Source: Trichosanthes cucumerina
Taxonomy: Eukaryota > Streptophyta > Magnoliopsida > Cucurbitales > Cucurbitaceae
NCBI GenBank assembly: GCA_036507285.1
Contig: CM071843.1
Location: 32,558,953-32,622,952, forward strand
DNA length: 64,000 nucleotides
Direction of reading: 5' to 3'
Shown here: one piece after another, positions 23,706-34,199 of the stretch
Numbering within the stretch: the first letter of the stretch is position 1
Layout of the letters: each line of letters opens with the position of its first letter
Program-made: the position numbers and the translations under genes
The notes under the pieces: model-generated
Database searches by the model: none
Told to the model about the DNA's origin: nothing
What the model saw: only the letters and a program-made list of their open reading frames with translations

Positions 23706-24983
23706 ATGCCCAAGGGGAGAACTGCAGACTTGCACCCTTTTGATCCTGAGATTGAAAGGACCTGTAGGAGACTCCTAAGGGAAGGAAGAGCAGAACCTCA
23801 GGAGATGGCTGATCAGGAGCTCATCAACAACCCTAAACCTATCAGGGAGTATTTCCAACCTGTGTTTAATTCTGAGCAGGCTAGAATAGTCCATGCCCCT
23901 ATCAATGCTAATAATTTTGAACTGAAAACAGGGCTGATACAAATGGTTAGGGAAGGTGCTTTCAGAGGCCTAGCCACAGAAGATCCTAACTCTCATCTTC
24001 AAAATTTTTGGAAATCGTGGTACGTTTAAAATGAATGGTATCTCTCTGCGATAGTATTCGCCACGCCTCTTTCCTTTTTCCTTGCAGGTAGAGCCAAAGA
24101 GGCGGCTAGGGTCCCTCCCTCGGGAGTATCACTTCCGGGAGGAGTTGGCCCAAGCCTTCATGACCCAATTCTTTCCACTGTTAAAGCCGCAAAGTTAAGG
24201 ACCGAGATAGGAACATTCAGCGTGCAAGAGGGAGAACAGATTATTTGAGGTCCGGGAAAGGTACAAGGACATGCTCGGGAGGTGCCCACAACATGGCTAC
24301 CTGCATCGCCAGTACATTTGTTTTATAATGGTGGAAGGTAAGACCGGGACCATTCTCGATGCTATCTGCTTTGGAGGGGCCTTCATGGCAAAGATCGTGC
24401 TGTAAGGCACGTGCCCTCCTTGAGGAAATGTCAATCGCCAACTACTAGTGGCCTCATGACAATAGCAGATCTAAGCCGTGAGTTGGATTGTATCAACCGG
24501 ATGAGGTAACTTCTCTTAGATCTCATATGGCATCTCTCACTCATGCCCCTGAATAATTTTGCGGGATCACCACAAACAGGATGTCCTCTCAATGCTCCCA
24601 CCAATAGAGAATCCACTATGGAGCAATTGAACTACATGAACAACAGGAGCAACAGCTATGGAGGGAATCAGAATCAGAATAACCTCCCAACACATTACAA
24701 TCCAGGTTTGAGGTATCATGAAAATTTTTCCTATGCTAACAACAAAAATGTGTTGAATCTTCCACAGGCATGCTTCTACATCGAGAGGAAACCATCTCTG
24801 GAAGACACATTGCACTCCTTCATAGCTGAATCCAGAAGTCGGTCCAACCAGCTGGAGAATGCAGTCACCAATCTATCTGGTATTGTGACCAGTCATGGAG
24901 GTGCAATAAAGAATATAGGGACCCAGATTGGCCAAATGAACACATCACTCCAGGCACTGCAAGCAAGGAAAGAAACACCTTGA
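23706..24983 (+). pseudogene. Element E gag
   Basis: The ATG at 23706 (MPKGRTADLHPFDPEIE) follows the acceptor-like AG by 4 nt. The first part ends near 24029 after PNSHLQNF. The middle (24030-24540) is readable only across shifts and stops (for example FPLFPFSL-like and AQAFMTQFFP). The C-terminal part, 24543-24983, is open: NNFAGSPQTGCPLN, a Gln/Asn-rich stretch, SLEDTLHSFIAES and a short coiled coil (LENAVTNLSG ... IGQMNTSLQALQ). This is the gag architecture of Athila-like Ty3 elements. It is interrupted, so a full protein is not expected. Confidence 0.85.
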
Positions 24984-24992
24984 GGGAGTACA

Positions 24993-25041
24993 GTCTAGCT
25001 AAAAGACGTTAAACAAAGCGCTTCTTGGGAGGCAACCCAAG
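24993..25041 (+). other. Two-hairpin RNA motif, copy 2
   Basis: Hairpin 1 is GTCT-AGCTAAA-AGAC (24993-25007; one extra loop base against copy 1). The linker with AAGCGCTT is kept, and hairpin 2 CTTGGG-AGGCAA-CCCAAG is identical (25024-25041). It starts 10 nt after the gag stop (TGA 24981-24983). 91 nt of T-rich sequence then ends in TTCGTAG (25132), with an ATG at 25142. Confidence 0.85.
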
Positions 25042-25141
25042 CTTTACTTACTTTTGTTTTCCTGTCTTTAGCTTGCTTTAGTTTGTTTTTGTTGCTTTTC
25101 AATTCTTAGTTAATTGTTGTTTTGCTTCGTAGGTTGTGGAG

Positions 25142-25282
25142 ATGCCTTTCTTCGTTAAAATCCATGCTCCCATTCTGAGGAACTCCAACACACATGCTTT
25201 GGCTATCCAAGGAACTCAGAAAGATCTCCATTACCCAGGCCAGTATTGTTCACTCTTACACTTATACTTAAGTTATGCTTAA
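25142..25282 (+). CDS. Element E third ORF, 46 aa
   Basis: It begins MPFFVKIHAPILRN at the ATG 9 nt after the acceptor-like AG and ends at TAA 25280-25282. It resembles no domain that I know and may be the start of a longer protein that was lost with the pol region. Its placement after the second motif copies the layout of the gag start. Confidence 0.5.
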   Translation: MPFFVKIHAPILRNSNTHALAIQGTQKDLHYPGQYCSLLHLYLSYA

Positions 25283-26222
25283 TTCTGCAAACATTGGGGA
25301 CAATGTTTAGTTTAAGTTTGGGGGTGGGATGTGTTTATTTGTGTTTATTTGTTGTAACCGTCCTGAGTATGTGTTGAATTGGTGATTGTTCCTTTACATG
25401 AGTATGATCATGATAGCCTAGGATGAGATTTATTTGAAAATCTTTGTGATTTCTCTTTGAAACTCAGAAAGCATGACATGAATTTGAGTTAATTTAAAAA
25501 TTTTCTTGAATTTTTCTCGCATTATATGCACATAGCCTTTGTTCTGTAGTTTTGAAATGCTTAGAACAAAGTTATTAGGTTTAGAAGTTTGATGTCACCT
25601 CGATAGGTCTCGAGAACCGATTTGAGAGTTAAAACCGCAGGATAGGGTGAGCGACAATATGAAGTGCATAATCTGTATAATATGTGCATTATGTGAAAGG
25701 GTTGTAAATCTTTTTGTTGTTATAGAAAAAATTGTGAGGACAAAAAGAGCTACCTTCACTGTGATCAGTTAGGCCACTCATTGAGCGAGTGCTCTGGGTA
25801 CGGGTCCCTGCAGTGGATGTGTGAAAGCTAGTGTCCTTGCACAAAAAAAAAAGAAGAAAATAGAAAAAAAGTAGCATCAAAAGAGTGATTAAGTGTTGAG
25901 TAAAGTTGTTTATTTCTTGAATGTGGAGAGGCTCAAAGATTAGTAATTAAGACCAGTGTAGGGGGAAGTTGAATGGAGAACCTAATAAAGTTGACCCGGG
26001 CTTAGTAAAAATGAAGGGAACATAGGCTAATCACACACACACGTAGGAACACTTAGGAAAAGTTTTAAATTGCTTGTTGAAGTGTCATGTTTGAATGATA
26101 CCTGTAATTGCTAGATTTTCTCTTAAATTTTTTAGGCTTGATTCAAATGTATGTTTAAGAACAACCTAATGTTTGACTCTGTTTTTGCTCGGGACTAGCA
26201 AAAGTTTAAGTTTGGGCGTGTT
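25283..26222 (+). other. Element E 3' non-coding region and polypurine tracts
   Basis: It opens with the hairpin ACATTG-GGGA-CAATGT (25291-25306) and a purine-rich AGTTTAAGTTTGGGGGTGGG (25309-25328). The rest has no supported gene. It ends with GTTTAAGTTTGGGCGTG just before the 3' LTR, the expected polypurine tract for plus-strand priming. Confidence 0.75.
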
Positions 26223-27662
26223 TGATAGCACACAAAATGTGCCATCCTTAGGCTTAATTATTGCTAGTTTTATGATGATTTCAGGGCTTTTACGTATTTA
26301 ATTCATTCAATTTCAGGTGACGAGCTAAAACGGAGCTCTTGGAGACAATTTGGATCACTCGGGATCAAAACGAGGCTATTTGGAGCTAAAAAGAATACCA
26401 ATTGGAAGAGAAAGAACCAATCCAAGCATAATGACCGAGGCAATGGCGTTGTGGTAACGCTTTGTTTATAGCGTTGCAACGCCGAATGTGCAACCAAGAC
26501 GCGTTGAAGATTTAGGCGATAGCGCGTTGTAACGCCGCCTAGCGGCGCCGCAACGCTATCTCGATAAGAAGGCATGCACGAGGAATCGCATAATGGCGCT
26601 GTAACGCCGCCGCATGCGCCGCAACGCCATTTTGACAAGGAGCGCGCGTTAGAGTAAGTAGCGGCGTTGTAACGTTGCCCTCGGCGTTGCAACGCCATCG
26701 ATTATTTCCTTAAGTATCGCCGCCTAGGGCACAAATAAGGTAACGTTTGTCCCCTAAGCGTTGCAACTGCTGCCGATAATGCCTATAAATACAACATGTT
26801 GTTTTCATTACAAAGGGAGCACAATTTGGTAGAGTTTTGCCCTAAATTCGAAACACACCTTGTAAGAAGAGGGAAAAGAGTAATTTTGGGAGCCAAAGCA
26901 TTCGTGGAGGTTCGAGATCGAAGACGGGAGCTCGGAGACGAAGGACCGGCATCGACACCTAAGTTTATTTCTCTTTCTTTCAATCTGTAATAGCGTTCTA
27001 AGACGTTTTCTACTTGTTTAGTTTGTTTTTCATGTGATTTAGAGTAGCTAAACATTGTAGTATGATTGATTTATTTGTTAGGACTTTATTACAATATATT
27101 GAAGCATGTTTTGTTCTTATCTTTGGCCATTCGCTCTGCACTCCTTAATTCGTTGATTCAAGTGGACTCGAGAGATAATGCTTGAATTAGAGCAAAATTG
27201 TCAAAACCCTTAGTAGTCTGACACGAAAGTGACCTAGAATTCTTAGGGAAACACTTAAAGAAGTTACTTAATGCCATGCATGTTGTAGGTTCGTATGGAG
27301 ACGATGAATTCTATTGCATGTGTGAGGCTCACTAAGAACCGAGAGGTTTTCTTGAGTAATTTACTTCTTGTTTATAAATTCATCTCATGAGGTCAATGCA
27401 TGTGTAGTTAGGTTATTAATTTGTAAAATCACTTCCTTTAATTCTATCAATTCGTGTCTCCACATGTTTGTTTGTTTGTTTGTCTTTAATTCCTGTTTCA
27501 TCACCTATCCATGTTATGTTTCTTTAGCTAAAATTGAGAAGTAGTATCTTAGTAATTAATTAATCTAGAAACCCATTCCCGAGGACGATACTTGGACTCA
27601 TAAATCACTATACTAAAACTTGACCCGTACACTGCGGTATTGCAATATAATTTTACGCAACA
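26223..27662 (+). repeat. 3' LTR of element E (1440 bp)
   Basis: It runs from TGATAGCACACAAAATGTG to ATTTTACGCAACA, in full. The TATA box TATAAATA is at 26784-26791, with the palindrome array (26446-26770) directly upstream. The minus-strand ORF at 26783-27055 is antisense and also seen in the solo copy. Confidence 0.95.
26446..26770. repeat. Palindrome-pair array in the 3' LTR of E
   Basis: Five pairs of GCGTTGCAACGC-like cores are visible, several exact or nearly so on one arm and others altered at CG sites or broken by short insertions. Position relative to the TATA box is the same as in the solo LTR. Confidence 0.82.
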
Positions 27663-27667
27663 ATACT

Positions 27668-28389
27668 CTTGTCCATAGCCGCATTTTATGATTATGAAAT
27701 TTGGCAAATGGACGTCAAGACTGCCTTTTTGAATGGTAATCTTGACGAGAGCATCTATATGTCTCAGCCTGAAGGGTTCATAACCCAAGGTCAGGAGCAA
27801 AAAATTTGCAAGCTCAATCGATCCATTTATGGGTTAAAACAAGCATCCAGATCTTGGAATATAAGATTTGATACTACGATCAAGTCTTATGGCTTTGACC
27901 AAAACGTTGATGAACCTTGTGTTTACAAGAGGATCATCAACGACAAAGTAGCTTTATTAGTACTTTATGTGGATGATATCCTACTCATTGGGAATGATGT
28001 TGGATACCTAACTGACATAAAGAATTGGTTGGCACCCCAATTCCAAATGAAAGATTTGGGAGAGGCGCAATATGTTCTTGGGATTCAGATCTTCAGGAAT
28101 CGCAAGAACAGAACGCTAGCAGTGTCTCAAGCGTCTTATATCGACAAAATATTGTCCCGATATTTGATGCAGAATTCCAATAGGGGATTGTTGCCCTACA
28201 GGCATGGAGTTCATCTGTCTAAGGAACAGTGTCCTAAGACACCTCAAGAAGTTGAGGATATGAGACGTATTCCCTATGCCTCTGCAGTAGGTAGCTTAAT
28301 GTATGCTATGTTGTGCACGAGTCCAGACATGAGAGAACTATGCATGAGGATATGAGCTTAATGTATGCTATGTTCATGGACTTCCTGTT
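27668..28389 (+). pseudogene. Copia D: RT C-terminal part
   Basis: This resumes the RT after element E: FYDYEIWQMDVKTAFLNG, SIYGLKQASRSWNIRF, the catalytic YVDD at 27966-27977, FQMKDLGEAQYVLGIQIF and SYIDKILSRYLMQ. It stays open to 28355. RNase H is missing: the frame meets a stop after SPDMRELCMRI and the element is cut by the LTR of F at 28390. A 20-bp repeat (28293-28312 and 28355-28374) marks the ragged end. Confidence 0.93.
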
Positions 28390-30192
28390 TGTTGGGATTT
28401 TTGTCCTAATCTCGTGTTTGTAAATTACTGTGTGAAAGTAATAAGAGTTATTTATTTCATCACTTTGTGTCTCGCAATATATACAAACTTTTCCAATAAA
28501 CTAAGCTCCAGGGTCATTGAATTCATGAGAGAACTAAACTTGAACGGTGTGTATTGGACACACAGGGAGGATCACGTTTGAGTTAATGACCCGAACGGTC
28601 TACAGTATATGGATAGGGTTGGAGACCTAATCCTGGATACGCTGTGGATGCGACCCACTTTGTATTAGATACAAACGAGGTGATCTAACTCGTTCATGTG
28701 GTTGGCATGCGAGTGGGGGCATCCTGTGCAATGAGATTGTACAAGACCGAACCGTGAATTATTAGACCTACTAATATAACACCGTTGACAGTAAGGACTA
28801 ATAACTTCGTAGATGACCATTAGTGACTCGACCGAATCTCGAGAAGCGTGTTACGGACTCGCTCATGCGGGTCCGCCCTTTGACTAGTACGGGTGAGAGT
28901 GGTCACAGTTACTCGTCCAATATGCCTATCTTCTCAGGGACAGGACCAAGTAGGGAGCTAGGAACTTAACTACGTGAGATGGAATTCACTCGTTCCCGCC
29001 ATTAGGGAAACTAGAGGGGTTGTTCCCTTAAGTGTTGTCTCCAGGGCTTCGACAACGGGCGTCCACCTTCTCACTGGCCCGAGAAGGGTGTTGTGTATGG
29101 TTGGACCATCACAATATGTTGTTCATTAAAGGAGCAGTGGGGACTTAAGGAACAAGAGGTAGACACAGGAGTAAAACGGTAATTTGACCCAGCCTTGTCT
29201 ACAAACAACCTGTGAAGGGTCGACTCATGGGCATTGGTTATATCAATGGACACGTAATATTCTGCACTGACGGGAGTGCAGCTACAGGCTATAGTGGAGT
29301 GTTACCGTAGCTAATGAATGTTAATTAGCCGGGTCAAAGAGTTTAACAGGTTAATCTCGGATCATTGGAGCCCATCACTGTAGGTCCATTAGGTCCCTCG
29401 GTTGGCTCAATCTGGGTTAAAAGAAGGGTAAATGTTTTGGTATGAAATTTAAATGTTCAATTTCACTTAAAGGGCATTTATGTCATTTATATGAGATATG
29501 AATGATATAATATATAGTTTAATGTGAATGAGATTCATAATAAACTATAGGTTAGCCTAACTGTTGAATTAGGGCTAATTGGAGAAATTAATTGAGAGAA
29601 ATTAAATTGGATGTGATTCAATTTAATTAAACCACAATTGTTGCAAATGTGATTTGCAATATGACATATGAGATATCTTATATTATGTGGTTATGCAAAT
29701 GAGATTTGCATAACCTATGGTTGTGGTAAAGTGGTAATAATGTGGAGATTTTAACTTCATGATTATTCCACTATATAATCCCTTCTTGCAAGAAGGAATT
29801 CAAGTCAATCTCTCATTTTTTGGATTCTCACCCAAAAAGAAGAGAATTCTCTCTCATTTTCTCTCAACTCTCGTCCCTCTCCAAAACACCAAAAGTCCCA
29901 CCACTTTCCTTCTTCCAAAGGAAGAACAACCGAGAAGGTCGTTGGTGGTGTTTGAGTTTTGTTCGAGAAAGTGTTCGTTGAGATCGAGAAGCACGAAGTG
30001 TTCGTGACCGAGGAAGAAACCTTGAAGAGAGTCTTCAACAAGTAAGTAGTTTTATCTTGCTGTAATTTCTTCCTTCTTTTGCATGTTTAGCCTAGATTTA
30101 ATAGTTAGATCATTTTAACAAAATTCGAATAGCGTAATGATACCATGACGATTCGATCGTCTTTCGCTTCGCGGGGATTCTCATTCCCTTCA
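28390..30192 (+). repeat. 5' LTR of copia element F (family C1, 1803 bp)
   Basis: It runs from TGTTGGGATTTTTGTCC to CATTCCCTTCA and is followed 3 nt later by the primer site. A TATA-like TATATAAT lies at about 29772-29779, upstream of a CCCTTCTTGCAAG block. It matches the inverted LTR 156-1966 over its whole length. Confidence 0.93.
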
Positions 30193-30194
30193 AT

Positions 30195-30206
30195 TGGTAT
30201 CAGAGT
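30195..30206 (+). other. Primer binding site of element F
   Basis: TGGTATCAGAGT differs from the usual tRNA-Met primer site only in the last base. It fixes the LTR end at 30192. Confidence 0.92.
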
Positions 30207-31532
30207 CATTTCGATGGTTCTTCATTATGCATTATTTTTTGTTAAAATAGGTGAGTAATTTACTTTGAATTCATGAGATGAATGTTGGTTTGCAATTTTG
30301 GATGTTTCGATTTTTTGGCACTTTTAGATTTATTTTCTGTTTGATGAGATCAAATGTAAAGGGCCCGTGTTTTTGGGCAATTTAGAAAAGAAATCGAGTC
30401 TGTAAGTCTGTGCGTTCGTGGCAAGAGTTGCTGTGAAGAAATCGAAGCAAAAACGAGCGTTTTTTGGAGCACGAAAAGCAAAGGTATTTGTTGTACAGGC
30501 GACGGCGTTGAGTCGCTGCTCCTTGGTGTCTCAACGCTGTGCCAGCGGGAGCAAGGCGCGCGCTGCAGGACAGCGTTGCAATGCTGGGCGTAGCGTTACA
30601 ACGCAGCTGGCGTTGAGAACGTTGGGTCGACGCTGGAAGCGACAGCGTTGCAACGCTGCCCACGGCGTTGCAACGCTACACGCGTTGAGAAGCAGTTCGC
30701 GAGCAGTTTCCAACCGTGGGCAGTTATGCTTATTAGTGTTCTTCATCCGATTTTATTTTGTATTTTATTTTTATTTTTGTAAAATGTATTTTTTATTTTA
30801 TAATTTAATTATTTTGTTAAATAATATTAATATAAGTGTTATATTAATGTTATTTAATTAAATAATTGCCCCTAGGTGCCAAAACCAGTCCAATTTTGCT
30901 ATTTAATTATTTTATGCATGAGATGTATGATTTAATTAATTTCTATGTGCATAATGTATGTCATATAGATTTAAAATCTCACCTTAGGTTAAACATTTCA
31001 TGCATCATTTATATTATAAGAGTTATAATATATAGTTTGCATGATAGGTTATATTATAAGAGTTATAATATAATTAAAATGCATGTTTAATTTAATTAAT
31101 ATAAGTGTTATATATTTTAGATTAAAGTATGCTTATGCATTTATATTCATGTGAAGAATTATATTATGTTATAGTATATAGTTATTCATGTGATGAATGA
31201 TCAAGCACTATAACATAGAAATGCATGCAACCTAAGTTAATTATTAGTTTTAAAGAATTTAGAACTTGAATAATTAGACTTAGGTTTTCTATTTTCTAAT
31301 GAGATTAGAAATTAGGAAATCAAAGTTTAGTCTATGAATGGAGACTGATTAGTAACTCTGTCTAAGGAAGGTTTTGTCTAAGGCTGGGGTATTTAAGTTG
31401 ACGCTTGCGGAACACCCCTACCTGGAAACCGACCTGGGAGTGAATTCGGTCCGAAGATTCTTAGATTATACTTATCATGAGTGTTGCTAATTAAAAGTGT
31501 TTTAATTAACTCACATAGACCTAAGTTATAAT
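30207..31532 (+). other. Leader of copia F, first part
   Basis: This is the untranslated leader between primer site and gag, interrupted at 31533 by a solo LTR. It contains the palindrome pairs at 30573-30676 in a GC-rich stretch, then AT-rich sequence. The ORFs at 30382-30861 merely cross the palindromes and show no domain. Confidence 0.75.
30573..30676. repeat. Two palindrome pairs in the leader of copia F
   Basis: GCGTTGCAATGC (30573) and GCGTTACAACGC (30593) form one pair; the exact GCGTTGCAACGC at 30645 and again at 30665 forms the second. Spacing within pairs is 20 bp and between pairs 72 bp, the same geometry as in the element E LTR family, although F is Ty1/copia. Confidence 0.92.
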
Positions 31533-33395
31533 TGTTGGGATTTGTGCCCTAAAACTCGTAGTTTGTAATTATGTTCTAATTAATGTAATAAAGTGTTATT
31601 GTTCGTTATCTACGAGTTTGCCTTTATTTAAACCCTAAATCCAATAAACTAAACATCCAAGGTCGTTAAATGAATCTTTAACCGAATGTAATGTACATAA
31701 AAGGATCTCGGTTCGAGATACTGACCTAAAAGGGTCTATAGTTAGGGGATAAGATTTGGGTACCTTACCCTCGTTAAACTATGGATGTGGCCCACTTTGT
31801 ATTTGATACAAACACTGTGATCCTAACGTGTTCGTGTAGATGACATGTGAGTGAGGATATCCTATGTAATGAGATTACATAAGACCGAACCACTAAATAG
31901 TAACCTTCTAGCAGTCAGAACTCGCTCAGATTGAAAATCTCAATCTCGAAAGCAAAGTTACAAAAACTCTGTTATGAGGGATTGTCCTTTGACTAGTATG
32001 AGTGAGAGTGGCGGATTCGCCGACTCAATATGCCTACCTTCTTGGGGACAAGACCGAGTGAGCGGCTGGGAACTTAACTTAGCAAGATGGAATTCACTCC
32101 TTCCCACCTACTAGGGTAAGTAGAGGAATGTTCCCTTAAGTGGTGTCTCCGAGACTTGAACAAAGGGTTTGACCTCTCATTGGCCCGAGAGGAACTCTGT
32201 TTGTTGGTAGGACCACAAACAAATTGTTCAATAGAGGAGCACTGGTACTTAAGGCACAAGATGTAACCCAGGGGTAAAACGGCAATTTGACCCAGCTGGT
32301 GTTACGAACATTCGTGAAGGATTGACTTGTTGTTATTGGTCAATATCCATGGACACAGAAATATATCTGCAGTGAGAAGAGTGCAGTTGTGGGACTTTAG
32401 TGGAGTGTTCCCGCAGTTAACGAATGTTGATTGGGAGGTTAATGAGATTAACCTAACAACTTCGTATCGTTGGAGCTTCTGATCTGTAGGTCCATTAGGT
32501 CCACCTTCTAGCTCGTAAAGGGTTCTTAGATCATTTGAATTTGAAATGTTCAAATTCATTAGGGAATATATTTAATGTATTTAGATACCGATATAATATA
32601 TAGTTTTGGAACCATATATTATAAATTTAATGTGGATATGATTCATATTAAATTTTGTGAGAGAATTAAATAGTTGAAAGAGTTCAAATATTAAATGTGA
32701 ATGTGATTCATATTTGAAAACTATTGCTTAAAACATAATGTGCATGAGATGTACATTAAACTATAGTATAAAGGATAAAATGATTAAATATGATTTAATC
32801 ATTAAATTAATACTATATTTGAACTAAATATGATTTAATTTAATGAAATTAATTAATTAATTTATTTATTTATATATTATTAATTGGGAACGTGTCAGGA
32901 GGACACATTCCCACTACTCCCCAACTCCCCCTCGATAGGGAGTGGGAAGAAGAAGAAGATTGATTGATCGATCATTTTTTATTACACAGAAAGGATACTC
33001 TCTCACATTCTCATTCCCTTTTTCTTCCAATTGTTGGAAACCTTCCCACCAAGGAAGATTTAAGAACTCAGAGATATAGAAGGTGTTCACTGTTGGTGGT
33101 GTTCTGTTGAAGAAAAACAGAGAACTTAGGAAGTTCCTGTGTTGCTGATTTCTTATAGAGGAGCAAGGAGTTGTTGCAAGTTGAAACTACAAATGTATTT
33201 TTCTTCCCTTAGTTTAATTGTTAAACTTAACATATGTTTGCATGTATGCAATCAATCCATGTCTAATAGGATTAGAAATAACATGTTTGTTCTGTATTTT
33301 TGGTCAATGTATTGGTTTTTGTTTTTAAGCAAAACAATCAAGTAATTAAGATCCCAAACACGTTTTCGCTGCTCAAGGAGATCAGATCTCCATCA
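31533..33395 (+). repeat. Complete solo copia LTR, family C2 (1863 bp)
   Basis: It has TGTTGGGATT...CTCCATCA ends and a perfect target duplication ATAAT at 31528-31532 and 33396-33400. There is no internal region. It is the reference copy for the C2 fragments at 7912-8582, 8587-10276 and 15911-17125. It interrupts the leader of element F. Confidence 0.96.
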
Positions 33396-33400
33396 ATAAT

Positions 33401-34199
33401 GTGATTATAGACTTAGGTTAATACCATATAAGAGTTATATTGGTAGACTTAGGTAAATTTTTGCCGGTTTATCGAGGTTAATCCCTATTAAAATTAAAGT
33501 ACTGAGTGGGAGGAAATAAAGTGTATGAGATACATTTGCTTTTCCAACCACAAATCTCCTTTAAGTCCGCACCGTGAGATCTATACTCGGCCTCGTGGCG
33601 CAAATGGGAGCGTCCCCCTTCGGGTGGCATTTGTATAGGTCAATATCATCGTGGATGGAGAGAGTACTTATAGTGAGTGGGAGCGGGACTTGTGAAAACG
33701 AGACCCACGGTCTCTTCTTTCGATTCACGCCGTGAGCGCGCCTATGATCCGCCCGCTAGTTGGCCCGACTGCACAATCCCTTCGGAGGCTCGATCATGGG
33801 AGTCGGAACACCATGAATTCTCGAAAGGGATCTGATTTCTGGTTGGTTTTCCTTCTTGGTTCACCCTTCGGTGGCTATTGTTTGGGACGAATGCTTGAAA
33901 ACTTAAAGATTGAGGGGTGACACTCACTGAACTCGTTAAGTGTTAATGAATTCGACCAGAACAATGGTAATTGGACGCCTAATGGAATAAGAGTTATTCT
34001 GGGATTAGATCGAGAAAGTCTCGTCCTAGAGGAGGAGTGTTCTGTTCACCCTTCGGTGGCGGTCATTCTAAACCATTAGGGTATCATTGCAAAATTTTGA
34101 ATGACCTAGGGATCATGAAACAATTTTTCTAAAACTTGATTGGATTTCAAAAGTTTTTTGCGAGACTAATATAAAGTTTTCTTAATTTTTCAGCTAAAA
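33401..34199 (+). other. Leader of copia F, second part
   Basis: It continues the leader after the solo LTR and resembles the leader of D (17400-18163), for example in the GCGTCCCCCTTCGGG block. It ends at the gag ATG. No gene is supported; the small ORFs at 33732-33927 overlap on both strands without any domain. Confidence 0.75.

Larger units (their letters stand above)
22225..27662 (+). mobile_element. Element E: gag-only Ty3/gypsy (Athila-like) element
   Basis: The element has LTRs at both ends, a 5-bp target duplication ATACT (22220-22224 and 27663-27667), a gag-like ORF and a polypurine tract, but no protease, RT or integrase. Deleting it and one duplication joins the RT of copia D in frame (IRIL and LSIAAFYDYE). 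The gag sequence (IREYFQPVF, ANNFELKTGLIQMV) resembles Athila-type elements. It fits the class of terminal-repeat elements with only gag (TR-GAG) or a deletion derivative. Any movement would need enzymes from a relative. Confidence 0.93.

Noticed and set aside
30418..30861. 147-codon ORF in the leader of copia F
   Set aside because: It spans the palindrome array and then AT-rich sequence; no domain, and D has no counterpart.
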